This document shows, one piece after another, positions 12,145-24,400 of a DNA stretch of 64,000 nt. The stretch spans positions 1,740,913 through 1,804,912 of the forward strand of contig JANPWX010000449.1 in NCBI GenBank assembly GCA_024734555.1, written 5' to 3'. Numbering within the stretch: position 1 is the stretch's first letter; the number at the start of each line of letters is the position of its first letter. A program made the translations under genes and the position numbers. This DNA is from Trochalopteron elliotii (lineage: Eukaryota; Chordata; Aves; Passeriformes; Leiothrichidae). The notes under the pieces were generated by a model. It was not told where the DNA came from, did not search any database, and was given only the letters and a program-made list of their open reading frames with translations.

Positions 12145-12211
12145 GATCAGGTGAGAGAGGGGAGAATTGAGCAAGCAGCTGCATGGTGCCTCACTTCCAT
12201 CTTAAACCATG
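12145..12211 (+). mobile_element. Fragment of an ERVL-type LTR 3' end
   Basis: The stretch with GAGCAAGCAGCTGCATGGTG (12169-12188) followed by TTAAACCATGACA resembles the 3' terminus of the avian ERVL LTR seen intact at 49753-50343, which ends GGGGTTAAACCATGACA. Upstream sequence does not align convincingly, so this is a short remnant or a chance match. Confidence 0.45.
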
Positions 12212-12674
12212 ACAATTATACATTCTGTATTAAATTTTGACTCAAGAAGAATTTCTTCCACATAAACTAGATGTTTACTCCCACAAACACATTGCCAAAT
12301 CAAAAAGTTTTCAGTAGACATACTGTTGCTCTGACTGTCCCCTAGCAATAAGGAAGGAAATAATATACTATTTTAAAACTTCTAATTATAGATTTCTTTT
12401 GCCCTTGAAAAAGATGGCAGGCACTTTACTAAAAGTTATAGTGGCACTGTAAATGAGACAGCAAAGGGTCATACATGAATTATGGGTTTCAGAATAATTT
12501 CCAGAACACAACATGGTATGTTAGTTGAAAATAATGTGTTTGCTTCTTCACTGTCTTGCACCTTTTGTATCCATTTTCACCCTCATGAAAGATAATTGTA
12601 TTAGTAGGACTTTACATTCTCTGTAAACAGAGAAATATGAAACCACAAAATTTTGACTACTTAATTTTTACTTT
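12212..12674. other. Unique DNA, nothing recognised
   Basis: AT-rich, with no open frame or repeat family of note. Confidence 0.6.
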
Positions 12675-12755
12675 AATAAGTTTTAATAAATTTTGTTTAA
12701 TAAATAAAATAAATTTTGTTTAATAAATAAATTTTGTTTAATAAATTTGTTTCAT
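12675..12755. repeat. AT-rich imperfect tandem repeat
   Basis: Three to four imperfect copies of a unit containing TTTTGTTTAATAAATAAA, with spacing from 24 to 31 bases. It looks like a local slippage product. The motif also contains repeated AATAAA hexamers, which should not be read as separate polyadenylation sites. Confidence 0.75.
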
Positions 12756-15639
12756 TTTTATTTTTGTAATGAACAAGGGAATCTAAAGTGAAATCAAAGT
12801 AACACAGTTCTTCAGTTATTTCTATTTGATGACCAAAAGACTTATTGTGAATATAAGGACTGCTTTACTATCCTTACTATACATTTTTGTACCTAGAAAA
12901 GGTCACAGTTTCTTGAAAGATGTTTCTTAAAAAGATGTTAATTCACTAGTCTTCTTGATTGTATAGTACTAATATACTACCAAGAAGAGAAATTTCATTT
13001 TTATCTTAGCCTGTGATTTTATTCTTCTGTGTGAGGATGAATAGCACTCTTGAGTTTAGCATGATGAGTGTAACAGCCAAGTGTACTCCAACTTACAAAT
13101 TATTGTAGACATTTATATAAAATTGAAAAGCATTTTGCATAGAAATCAAAAGTGGAGGACACTTATTAGAATGAAGGTTGACAAAAATCAACAACATACA
13201 ACACCGTTCTTTTCAAAACAAGTATTGCTTTTATACTGATTTGTGTCTTCATCACAAACTACATTTACATGGTGAAAGTATTTGGGGTACTAACACTCTT
13301 TGGTGTTCCTAAACGTTTTAGCCACAGGACATTGTATGCACAACAAATAATTTACCTTCAGCTTGCATACAGTCTCCCAGAGACTGTCTCACCCCAAAGA
13401 TATAATACAAATTAATCTGCTCTTCCTGTGTCTTCTGTTTTCAAGCTTTGTCACAGGCTGATTTTCATAGTAACTGTATTTTATTTAGAGTATTTTGTGA
13501 TATTAGGTGAGTGCCAAAGAGAGTAGGTGTATTTCATGTGAGAAAACAGAGAGGCAGCACGGTAAATACACTGGAAAGATCGCAGAAATTTTCAATGCAG
13601 AGGAAAAAACAAAAACATTCTAATACAAACATGGGGGACTTACAAATAATATACTAATAAAAGATTGAGATAAAGTAGCAAACTAGAAGCAGAAATCAGC
13701 TGAAATCTCATGTTCTTCTTTTAGTACACTCAAGAAGAAAAGCACATAAGGAGCACAGTTGAATCCATCACTTAACACATAAAAAGAAAGCAGAGAGTGT
13801 GGTAAAAAATAAAATCCAAGGTAGCATCATAGAAGAGTAATATTGTTTCAAATCTGAATATTGACAGACCATTATGATGAGGTCCACTCTGAGATGCATT
13901 TAGTCAAAGGTACACATTGCAACACAAAAGTCAGTGTGATTCTTTAATCTTTAAATCACTCAGGATTTTTGGTGATCATCTGATAAGTGAAAAAAACCCA
14001 AAGCCCACAACATCTGGGAATCAATGAGGATGCTGAAATGTAAGGATTCTGTATAGAGTGCCTGCGTTGAAGACACAAGTATTTTTTCTTTTATCTGTGT
14101 GTTGTGTCTCACAGCAACAGGCATGACAGAAAACAAGAGAAAATGATTGGAATGATTCAGTAGACTCTGCTTGTGTCTAGACTTGCTGCTGAGTCTTGGA
14201 GCTGTGACCTCAAAGTCAGAGGCTGCACTAATTACTCATTGATCCAAGTATTTTAAGGGTAGGCTATTGTTTGACCATCTGCATGGTCAACCATGGATTG
14301 AGAGACCAGGATACCTCGACAAATACCTGTTTTTAACAATCCTGTAACTTCTGATTGTGCTACAAGAAGACTAACAATGACAAAGAGCTTGTTGAATCCC
14401 TATTATAAAATACAAGTCCTTGCTATTTAGGAGTTCCTTATATTTTTTTTTTTCTCCTTATAAATCCATCCAGGTCAGTATGTAAATACTGACTTCCTGT
14501 TTTAATCAAAACATTCTGTAGAATCACCTGAAAATGTCAGCAATAATGATTTTAAGTTTTCTTTTAGGGAACTGATAGAACCAAGAACAGCTTAGGAACA
14601 GATAGACAAATGGCAGGATTTGTTATTTCACAAAGAGCTGAAAATCGTGTTCAAAAATATTGAACTGTTTTCCAGCTGTTTGAAATATTTGGACAGTCAT
14701 CAAAGAAAAGCCCTTAAATTCTGTATCTCATATGTGATTACGACTAAGAATAGATGCATAGGTGAATGTGTGAGGAAAAGCCTTGCAAAAGCAAGCATTT
14801 TTTGCTGGAATGTTCTCCAGTACACCCATGAACTTGCAGACCATGAAATTTTTGAAGAAGCAGTGTATTTTTGTGTGTAATAACACTCAATGGGGCTGTT
14901 TCCTATTAATTTCTGTGAGTTTCAAATTGCTTTCAGAAGCCTTTGGTGCCTCTTGAAATTCAAAGTTAGTTGTGCCAGACAGCTCCACTGCCAGTTTAAT
15001 CTGATGCTCCCAAATGTTTATATTTGAAAAGACAGTGACAAATATTTCTCCATTCATAATCTCATAAATTCATAATCTGGTATTCATGATTTTTATCTCC
15101 ATGTATAATCTCCAACTATTCATGATTTTGCTGCATCTCCTTGTCCACTTCCTCCCTGTATCAATTTAGCAGACTGATTAATATTGTTGTCTTTAGTGGT
15201 TCCTCCCACAAGGAATGGTTTCTTACTGTCTAAAACCATCATTCCTGTCTCTTTTCTTCCTGCTTTTTTCTTCTAAAACTACTATATCCTTTCCTTAATA
15301 AAGGAGTCAGATATCAAAATATCTTTCAGGGTTAGGGCTTTTGAATTGAATAGTGGGACAAGTTTTCTTTTCTCTAAAAAAACCCCAAAATAACCCCACT
15401 CTGTTATTCTAATTTTTCTTAAGAGTTTCTAACATTTTTAGTTTTGCCTTGCTACTGATCATTGGGCTGACATTTTCACACTGTGAAATCAGGATCTCTT
15501 TCCTGAGTTCTAATTGCTCACTTAGAGCCATGAATGTGTATGCAAAGTTTGGATTATTTTTTCCCTAAGGGTATGGTTTTAGATGTAGATGCATCAAATT
15601 TTTCTGTGTAGATATTCAGTGATATTAGCAGACTGTATC
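12756..15639. other. Unique AT-rich DNA, nothing recognised
   Basis: No repeat family found. The longest frame (86 codons, 14620-14880, plus) has no recognised domain. Confidence 0.55.
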
Positions 15640-16070
15640 ACCTCATTGTCTCTTTTTCCTGGAGTGTTTATGAATAGCACAGGCACCAGCACAGATCTCT
15701 GGATCTCTGTGGAACCATTCTCCACTGGGAAAACAGACCATTACTTCTTGTATTTCTCTGGGGAATGTTTTTTCCCCAGGACCCCTGAAGCCTGTAACCA
15801 TATGCTTTGACCCTTCTTTCCTCTCTTGACCTAATTGGCTGAGGTCCAGCTATTTTTTCCTGAGCAGGAGACTAGATAAGGCCCTGTTCTTCATTGTTTG
15901 TTCTCTTTCTCCCCTGGAACCCTTTGAGAATAAACGTCTTGGACTAATCTCAGGGGAAGAGCCTATTTTGGAATCTTTTGTCTTGTCCCTGAGATATTCC
16001 TCCAAAGCCTCTCAAGGAACTGACCTAGTCAAGGAGCCCCAGGGGGATGCGGGGGAATATTTCAACCTCT
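15640..16070 (+). mobile_element. Possible ERV1-like LTR (ends uncertain)
   Basis: An inverted CCAAT word (ATTGG near 15832), a TATA-like GATAAG at about 15875, and AATAAA at 15929-15934 are spaced as in gammaretrovirus-like LTR promoters, and base composition is richer in GC than the flanks. No target duplication was found and no internal region adjoins, so it is at most a solo or partial LTR. Confidence 0.4.
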
Positions 16071-16144
16071 TACTTTTGCTCCTTTTTTTTCAGAAGCATT
16101 CCTCCATGCAAAGGTCTCCCCTTTTATCCCAAGGTAGGCTACTT

Positions 16145-16330
16145 TCTTGAAGAATGGCTCGGGAGGAATCTTGTCAAATATCTTTTGGAAATCCAAGAAA
16201 ACTTGGAAAATTTTTGTCTGTGTGGTGACTCTCGCAAAATACTAAGGAGTTTGTCAAGAATTATACTCCTTTACAAAGAGATGGAAGACTGTTTTCTTTA
16301 ATTTGACATCTATCCTCCAATCTTGTCTTA
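16145..16330 (-). mobile_element. Old CR1/L3-like LINE fragment
   Basis: Read on the minus strand, this corresponds to the reverse-transcriptase part of CR1-like LINEs: the segment containing CTTTTGGAAATCCAAG (16181-16196) and AGGAGTTTGTCAAGAATTAT resembles the CR1 stretch before and around the LDL-KAFD box. Heavily diverged and frame-broken. Confidence 0.45.
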
Positions 16331-16689
16331 CAATTTCTTTTACCAACCCGAAAACTACAGACAAAATATGTAGTTGTTCACAGCTCTTGGGATTTGCCAT
16401 GGAAACTCCTAGAAAAAGTGGTAGGAGTAACTAAAGAGGTAGTCAAATCAGTCAATGACATCATAGGAGTGAGTCAGCTGCCTGCCAAGAGACAAGATTT
16501 AAAGTGCTTCTAGAAGGGGGGGTAAATATTTAGCTTTATGTACAGACACCTACTAATGCTACCTACTTTTGGGAGACTAAATCTGGAGCTGAATCTTACC
16601 TTTTAAGCTGTTGAAATCTAATGTCTTTGGCTAATGTCAATGCTGGCCTACTTCTGTAGTTTTTAAAAGGTTGTTAAGATCATGCAAGG
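16331..16689. other. Unassigned DNA
   Basis: Short spacer between two old CR1 pieces; nothing recognised. Confidence 0.5.
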
Positions 16690-16870
16690 TCCCTGGTGGC
16701 TGAGGAAAAGCCATTACTGCTCCCATCTCCAAAAAGGGTAGGAGGGACAATCCATGGAGCTATAGGCTGCTCAGCCCCAGTTAGGTCCCTAGAAAATCAA
16801 GACGTTTGTCTTCTTCACAACCCTTGTTGTAAACATAAAGGTGGAGAAGGTAAACGGAAACAATACACAG
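16690..16870 (+). mobile_element. CR1-like LINE fragment, ORF2 part
   Basis: The stretch CCCATCTCCAAAAAGGGTAG (16721-16740) followed by GGAGCTATAGGCTGCTCAGC corresponds to the CR1 ORF2 segment that encodes the P-I-x-K-K-G ... N-Y-R-P-V-S box at the start of the reverse-transcriptase domain. It lies in opposite orientation to the fragment at 16145, so the two are separate insertions. Degraded; no functional protein. Confidence 0.6.
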
Positions 16871-17884
16871 GAATTTAACCAGAAGTTTGGACTAAACACT
16901 TCCTGAAGTATTTTCCAGTCTAAGGAAGTAAACAGTACTGTAACTGTGGTCAAAATCCTTTGTTGCACATAGCGAACTTATTCAGGGATTGTTGCAATGA
17001 TAATGAAATACATTCCAGAGATTTCTCCTATTGGAGCTAGATCACTGGAATATGATGCATCATGGGCTTACAGTGTCTAAAGTGTTCTAGAAATTTTATA
17101 GTATAACAGAGTTCCTGCCCCATAGAGCTGAAAAACAGATAGAAAAAGAAAAAAGCATAATACATTAAAGAAACTGAAGGAAAATGTGAAGTATTTGAAG
17201 TTTGGTCATGTTTGCAGCTAACGTATATCACATTGTTATATCATAATCAAGTAAAATAAACTGACTACATATCTAATCTTTTAATGAATCCAATTTAATT
17301 TTGTTTAATTTTGTTTAATTACTCATTTAATTCCCAGATTGGGCATGCAGCTGTAAAGCCAGATGACCAAGAAGGTTTTGTACTTTACAAAACGGGACAC
17401 AAACAAATTCCAGCAAATTTCAGTATGATGAATGGTTATTACAATCTCCAAAAGAAATCAGTAGCATAAATTTTTTTCAGAATAATGTTATCCACATTAA
17501 GAAACCTTGATGATGTTTACTTATCATATGGAACACTAATAATGGTAATTTCTTTTTCAGGAGAGGTAGTCAGAGTACTAAAGGGTGATACAGTATCTAC
17601 ATACTTGCTGAAGGGAAATATTTTTGCGGTAGATACCTGTTCAATTCAAAATTAAAATTTATAAGTGTCACACTTAAAAATTGTATTCCATTGAAAAGTG
17701 ATGTGTTATGGCAATATCTCAACAACATGTTTAAAACAAATACCGTTTGTAAAAGGCAGAATTTTTTATTTTCCCCTACTTACACTGTGACAGGCAATAT
17801 AAGAAGATTTTCTTCTAATTAAATATATATGGAACTGTGGGAGTGCATTTTTTAATTTTAAGTTAATATTCCTTTGTAAAATGG
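16871..17884. other. Unique AT-rich DNA, nothing recognised
   Basis: Includes a short duplicated TTTTGTTTAA word near 17299-17320. No other structure seen. Confidence 0.6.
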
Positions 17885-18074
17885 TTTGTTCCATGTACCC
17901 TTTCTGTTACCTCTTTTTGGTTTATCCCTGTCTTCTCCCCAGTGACAGTTTTATGATTGGTCCTGGTTTTCCCTCAGTTTTCCCCCCCCAGAGACAGTTT
18001 TGAACCCCCTGGTCCTGTCCATCACTTTGGGGGTCTCTCCCTGCTTCTGGAAAATTCTAGGAGAGGCGTTGAGT

Positions 18075-18176
18075 GATTGGACAGGATCCAGACTGTCACC
18101 TCCTACTGTTCATTGTATGGTTATTGATTGGACAGGATCCAGACTATCACCTCCTACTGTTCATTGTATGGTTATT
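18075..18176 (+). repeat. 51-bp tandem duplication in LTR U3
   Basis: Two adjacent copies (18075-18125 and 18126-18176) starting GATTGGACAGGATCCAGACT; I see a single difference (GACTGTC versus GACTATC). It resembles the enhancer duplications common in gammaretroviral U3 regions. The near-identity suggests the duplication is much younger than, or happened late in the life of, the element. Confidence 0.9.
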
Positions 18177-18260
18177 TTATATGTTTGTTATGATATGAGC
18201 CACCTCCCTGTCATACCCTATTGGCCCTTGGCTGAACCCCCACCCTGTGTTGCACCTCCC

Positions 18261-18268
18261 TTTAAAAG
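18261..18268 (+). promoter_or_regulatory. TATA-like box of ERV1-like LTR
   Basis: TTTAAAAG, 73 bases upstream of the polyadenylation signal at 18341-18346, as expected for a short R region. Confidence 0.5.
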
Positions 18269-18450
18269 GTCCTCCCCAGGGACAGTCTTGGTCTCTCCAG
18301 AGGCTGATGTCCCGAGGTGAGGACTCCACGCTGGAGTTCCAATAAACTCGTTGTGACCAAAGCTCTCGAGAGTCCCTCCTTCATCCTTCTGCCTTCGTCT
18401 CGCTGATGCTCCTGACCAGCCAAGTCCCACCGGTATTGGCAGCAGTGTGG

Positions 18451-21400
18451 GGCTGGCTGAGCTTGAAAATACAGCACCGTACCATGGAACAAGCAGACAA
18501 CATCCATTTCATCTAGTCACCTTAAATATTGAGAGGGAGTTAACAGAAATCCCTAGGGAATTGTCACAGGTTCATAAAACAATTTACAAAAGTTTTCCAG
18601 TTTCTTCACCCATACTGCATCTGAAGACAGTATATCTGCATTGTTCAGGTCTGATGTCTGTCTAATCTGTGTTTATCTCCATGATGAGGATTTTACAGCC
18701 CTCATCACTTAAAGCTCACCTCTACTCACGGAATGAATGGCCCGCTAACAACATTTCTTTGGCTGAAATTTGAGATGTTAATTTCTCATGCTGTTTTCAA
18801 AAGACACATAGAACAAGAAACCTTCATGGGCCCATAAGTGGAAAATTAAATTCCATGAATGGTTAATTTTCAGCATGTCTGTCAACAGGAAATTCTCAGC
18901 ATGTCCTTACTCAGTGGAAGAAAACCTGTCAGTCAGCACCACCACCTTTTCTTTCCCTTAGTTTTGTAAAGGTCATAGTTTTATTTGCTGTTCTGTCTTG
19001 TTCTATAATATTATGTGTGTTTTGTAACATGTTGTGCTTAAAACTTGACATTCTGCTTCATTAAGACGGCTACAAGAAAAAGCAGAACTAAGAAATCATC
19101 TCTGATATCTCTCAGTGCTGCTTATTGATCCCTTCAAAGATGGGAGATGGACAATGCCTCTCTCATTTCCATGTTCACTGATTTATTTCAAGATTCCACT
19201 TACAATGAAAATGTATAATTAATAAAATATTAGATATTATAGGACTTGTGACATTTGAATCCTTCTTAAAAATGTTAAAAAAGTGCTACATATTTCTAAC
19301 TTTTTTTTCCAATTTGCCTATAATCACTCTGTTGTAATATGGTCATCTCTGTTATAATTTCACGTTGAAGCCATATGAATCAGTGTAAAAATATTTATCA
19401 GATTTCAAATCAGAATTCTAAATTCTTGATTTTCTACATTCGTTACTCCTTCACGGAGGTCTGGCAATAACCTTTGATACAAATGTCTGTCATGATGTTT
19501 ATTATGTTACCATCTAGCTACTTCTTAAATGCTTACAGATTACTCAGTACTTTCCCTGATATATTTATAGGATCTAGAATTAATATGTGTATGGTTCTGT
19601 TCACAAAGGTTTACTTTGCAAGGCAATTACATTTGTCTATGCTCTCTGGTCCTGTGGGAGTTCTTAAAGATAATTGCTAATGGGTTAGAAATTGATTGTT
19701 ACATTTTTTGAGTACTTTAGTGTGGTCTCTTAGAAGTTGTGGCTTGTGGACCACTGGAGGTCTGAAAGACACCAGATAATAGTTACTTATTTATTTGTTA
19801 GGCAGAACAGGCTTCAAAAAAGATGAGCATGGGAAAGAAGACAGTTCATCCAGCAAAGTTTCTATTAAAGACTTAACCCCACCAACAAAAAAAGCCCCAG
19901 AACCCAAAAAAAAAAAAACCCTAGAAAAGAGTACACAAATAAAATGGGTAAGAAGTAAGAGATAAATACTCAAACCATAGTAGTAATACTATGGAAGTCG
20001 TGCTGTGAATGTTTTTTCAGAAATATTGGGAGGGATAAGTGGGGGCAGGAAATATCTTCCAAGTATGCCTAGTAGTATTGGTAACAGTAACCTACAGGAG
20101 TGAAAATCATAGCTGAGAAATTTACTGATACTAAAAAACAGGTTGCTAGTGGATAACTCCACAGTGTTTGCTTCACACAGGGAATCACTTAATCTGATTC
20201 AACATAAGAAATTTAAACAAAGGAGTTCTGAAATGAAACAGCAGCTGACAATGGTACATTTCCAGAGCTTTAAGATTGTAGGGCAAAGAATCTATCACAT
20301 AAAACAACATTAAAAATCTGTCAGTCATTTATTCATCTGGCAGCTCTCTTCATAGTGCATGGTGGGATTAGATAATTTTCCTTTCAGAGATAAATATATA
20401 TCTTCAGGTAATTAGGTTAACAGAAGAAAATGTGCAAGAGGGTAAGATACAGAGCCAAGTGCCACTGTTCTCTTGTCTGCTTCCTTGGCCAGAATTCAAA
20501 TTTAAGCAGAGGAATAAAAAAGAAATGCACACTACCACTCAGCTGAGAAAGAGCAGAGGAAACCTAGAAAAGCAGTTTCAATTTTATTCCCTTTTGTTCT
20601 TATTAATAATATATTTGCATCAAGGAGAATCAAGACTTCTTAAGAGTTTATGTTCAATCCCTCTATGCTCTTTCTCCAAATATCTGATGTATTCCTTCAT
20701 CAGATTTCTGATAATATGAAATACACGAATAGCTAATTTAGCTGTCAGTAGGATAATTTCGTTACTTTTGCTCTTCTGGCCCTTTTCTCAGCTATTTAAA
20801 AAAACCTCCATCTAGAAAAAAAACTCCATCCCAACCTTTTCAAAGTGGTCAGTATGTTCTGCTGTATTTGTGAAGGACTATGAATTATATAACAGAAGCA
20901 CTTGAAATGCCATAAAATATATTGACCAGCCTGAAGCGAGAATTGATGCTATGCACTCCAACAGCTATAAAAAGTACAGTTTTGATATATTGACTGCAAA
21001 AACAGTAAAATAACTCTGATTAACAGATGTCTAAAATTCCCATAGTATATTCTTATTTGAATAACAATTTTCCAAATAAAGGCATCAACAATTTTGTTTA
21101 AGAATATATCAGGACATGTCTGGATATACATGTCTGGATACACTCACAAAACATGTGAGTTTTGATGATCCATATCCTGTCTAGAGTTCCCAAGTCACTT
21201 GAAGCTTCTGTTTCAGTACACCTCCAAGTGTGCTGAATTACACAAGTAATTCCGCTTCAATAAACAGCTGAGAATTATGCTGACTTGAACTAATTTAATG
21301 CTAATTCACTTTCACATAGTGGCTTGGATGTTAGATGAAGATGAAAATCCAGTTTCGGGTTTCTCTTTAGCCTGAGAAAATTCAGACTGAAAACTTTACA

Positions 21401-24400
21401 AAAGTTTTAGTTTACAAGCTAATAACTCTGACATACATTTAGGTACCACAGAAAACCTACTGCACTTATACCACTTCTCACTGTGAAGCAAAGTTTCGTT
21501 GAAGAAAGGAAGTTAAAATGATGCAGTATGAACTTATACTAGTTTAAACACTCAGCAAGGAATAGTGTTTACTTCCTAAAGTTTGTATTTTATATTTAAT
21601 AGACCTCTTGAGTACTTTGTTACCACAATCATTCTTAGAGACAAATCAAAGACAGTTCAGGCTTTGTGGACAGATAAGATACCTTTTTTTGTTCTTTTTT
21701 TTAAATTACAACAAAGAGAAGACTTTCTGGATGCCTGTTCTACCTCTTCAATGAAGACAAACATGTTACTTTGCTTCAGACTGACATTATTAGTTGCACT
21801 TAAATTTAGGCAGCAAAAAAAATTGAGAATATCAAAAATTGTATTCATAACATTATAGTAAAGTCAAACATGATAACATACTGTGGAAAGATAGTGAAAT
21901 TGCCACAGGCTCTGATCACATAAAGAGCACTGAGCAGGAGCTGCAGTGCACCCATGCAGAGCATTTCCTTGGAGTATTTAGCAAGGATGAGGTAACTGTA
22001 CTCTTTCCTGGAAATCAAGAAATCCCAAGATATTTCCACCGAGTACCACTTTATTTTTTTTTATTTTTTTTTAATTCCTGCGCTGCCAAGATCAAGTGTC
22101 TTCCAACATGAGAAAAAAATTACTTAACAAAGAGGCCATATTTCAACTCACTCCCTATCTTTTCCCTGAAATTAATACTTATTTCCTTCAAAGCACACAT
22201 ATCTGATACTCATATTTCTGGGACAGAATTTTCCTTTTTTGTGTGTGTTTGTTGTTCATCTTGCCTAGTAATGAGCTAGTCAATGTTTTAGATCCTACAG
22301 CCTTAGTTCTTTACACATTTTTCCACATAGTTGGATGTCTATCCTTATTTCTTTTTCATATGAAAAGAACAGTAAAAGCATAATTTTTCTGGACTCTATA
22401 GATACCAAAACCCAGAAATGACTGACAACTTGTCATAAAATACATTCTACTGGAAAATGAAGATGCAAAAAACATAGACCTTACCAAAGAGATGCAATAA
22501 TACATACCTTGAAAAAACTTCATTTGGAAAGTTGATTTTATAATAGTATTTTTTTCCAGCAAATCATCTGAAGGATGTCATAGAAGAGAGGAATTAAATG
22601 AACAATAAAATCATTGACCATGATCTGTAGTTGGCTCTTTCATGTATTATTTCCATAGCATTGTGTTGATATGAGGCAAAAAACCCCACAATCACCATTT
22701 TTTCTCTGTTTGTTTGAAAGATTCAGAATTCTAAAATAGTTACATGGCTCTCTCTTCAATTTGTAAGTTTATCCCTTATGTCTTGGAAAGTCTAGTGTTA
22801 TTAAAGAATGATGAAACAAACAAACACTGTGTTCAAAACATTTGGTCTTTTACTAATGAGCAAGTACATATATTAAAAAACCTCCCTCACCTAAAGTGAA
22901 CAGCTTGTTTCATTACCTGAAATTTTCATGTTTAACTTTTCTTGAGATCTATAATATTATATGTTAAAATCAGGTTTTTTAGTGATGCTCCCCTGTTGAG
23001 GGCAGTTTCTACATACATAAGTTGATTAAAAGCTTTAGTTGCAGTGAGATAGATATTATTTGTGTATCTGTTCCAATTGACTGGGACCTGACTGGATCTT
23101 CATTTTACTAGAAGACAAGTACGATGATTCAAGATGTATAAGTTGCATATTAGATTGCCAACAACTGTGCAACATTTAATTCAATAAGAAAAAAGTCAAG
23201 ATTTCTTTTTGTCTTGTAAAATGCTATATATATTTCTGATAATTCTATACTCAAGATATAAATGAAATAGAAATAACCCATGAAAACAAATTAGATAGAC
23301 ATCAGCAGGACAGATTTTTTTTTTTTTTTACATAATAATTATGACTTGTTTAGTGTTTGGAAGCAAGTAATGATAAGGTATGTGTTGCCTGTACATATAT
23401 TAGGTAATGGCATACTGAAGCAGTCACAAAACTGCTCCTATTTATCTTAACACATGATAAGCCAGGCAAAAGATATTCATTGGCAACTGACAAAGAGGGA
23501 AATATCTAACTAGCCTGTAGAATTCATTGCTACCTCATTTTACTCTTCCCAGTCAAAGTAGGAGGTTACACAAAAGAAAGAGTAATGAGTATTAGATGTG
23601 CAATATCCTCATACTTCTGTGTATACAAACAGAATTTGCCTGAGCTTAGAAAAAACTTCTTTTGAAATTATTTTATAAGAAATTCTTATATGCAAATCGT
23701 AGGGGAACTTCTGAATGTTTGAAATTTCCAACACCTGACTACTGTAACAAAATAGACTGTCTGAATCCTTAAAACTCTTTCATCACTGGAAAAGCATGTG
23801 GTGAAACCAACTGAAGTGTGCAAGACAACTGCTTGTCCATGGGCTGAAAGGATTTCACTCTAAAACATGAGCCAGATCGAACTCTGATAACTGACCTTGC
23901 ATGGTGTGAAGAAACTGTTCTTGATTGTGTCAACCAGAATAAACAACTCTCATGACACAGATTTTTCTCAAAATTTTTGGAATCTACAAAGTTACTATTT
24001 TGTAACTTCACATCTTCATCCATCTGACCCAGTTAAAAGGAAGGTCTTCCTCCTCTACATTAGCAGCTGCTCTTTATTATATTTAGTCCTGATGGACTCC
24101 TTCTACAGTAAAATATTATTCATCAAATATGATGGTGTCTAGCCAAAAGTGACTATCTGACTATTTCCCTCCCCTTGAAAAAGCTTTTGCAGGCCAGTGT
24201 TCAAGTATATACGCCAATGAAAGAAGTAATTTCATCTTAAGTGTCATCAGTCGCGAGTATCATCTTTCAGGAGTAATAAATCCATTCAGAATAAAAAAAA
24301 GAAGTTATATGCTTGGTGATATCATAAGGATCTCAAGCCTACATCCTAAAACTGACACATTTCATCAAAATGTTTATAATATTTCTACTGTTGAAGAACG

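Larger units (their letters stand above)
17885..18450 (+). mobile_element. ERV1-like LTR (ends approximate)
   Basis: The block has retroviral LTR promoter architecture: a 51-bp tandem duplication in the putative U3 (18075-18176), an inverted CCAAT word (about 18220), a TATA-like TTTAAAAG at 18261-18268, and AATAAA at 18341-18346 followed by a GT-rich and C-rich U5-like stretch. It is distinctly richer in GC than the flanks. No gag or pol follows, so it is a solo or truncated LTR. The 5' and 3' limits are estimates because no target duplication is visible. The 106-codon frame here (18000-18320) is opened by the duplication and is not thought to be a gene. Confidence 0.6.

Noticed and set aside
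12675..12755. Several polyadenylation sites
   Set aside because: The repeated AATAAA hexamers come from an AT-rich tandem repeat with no gene upstream.
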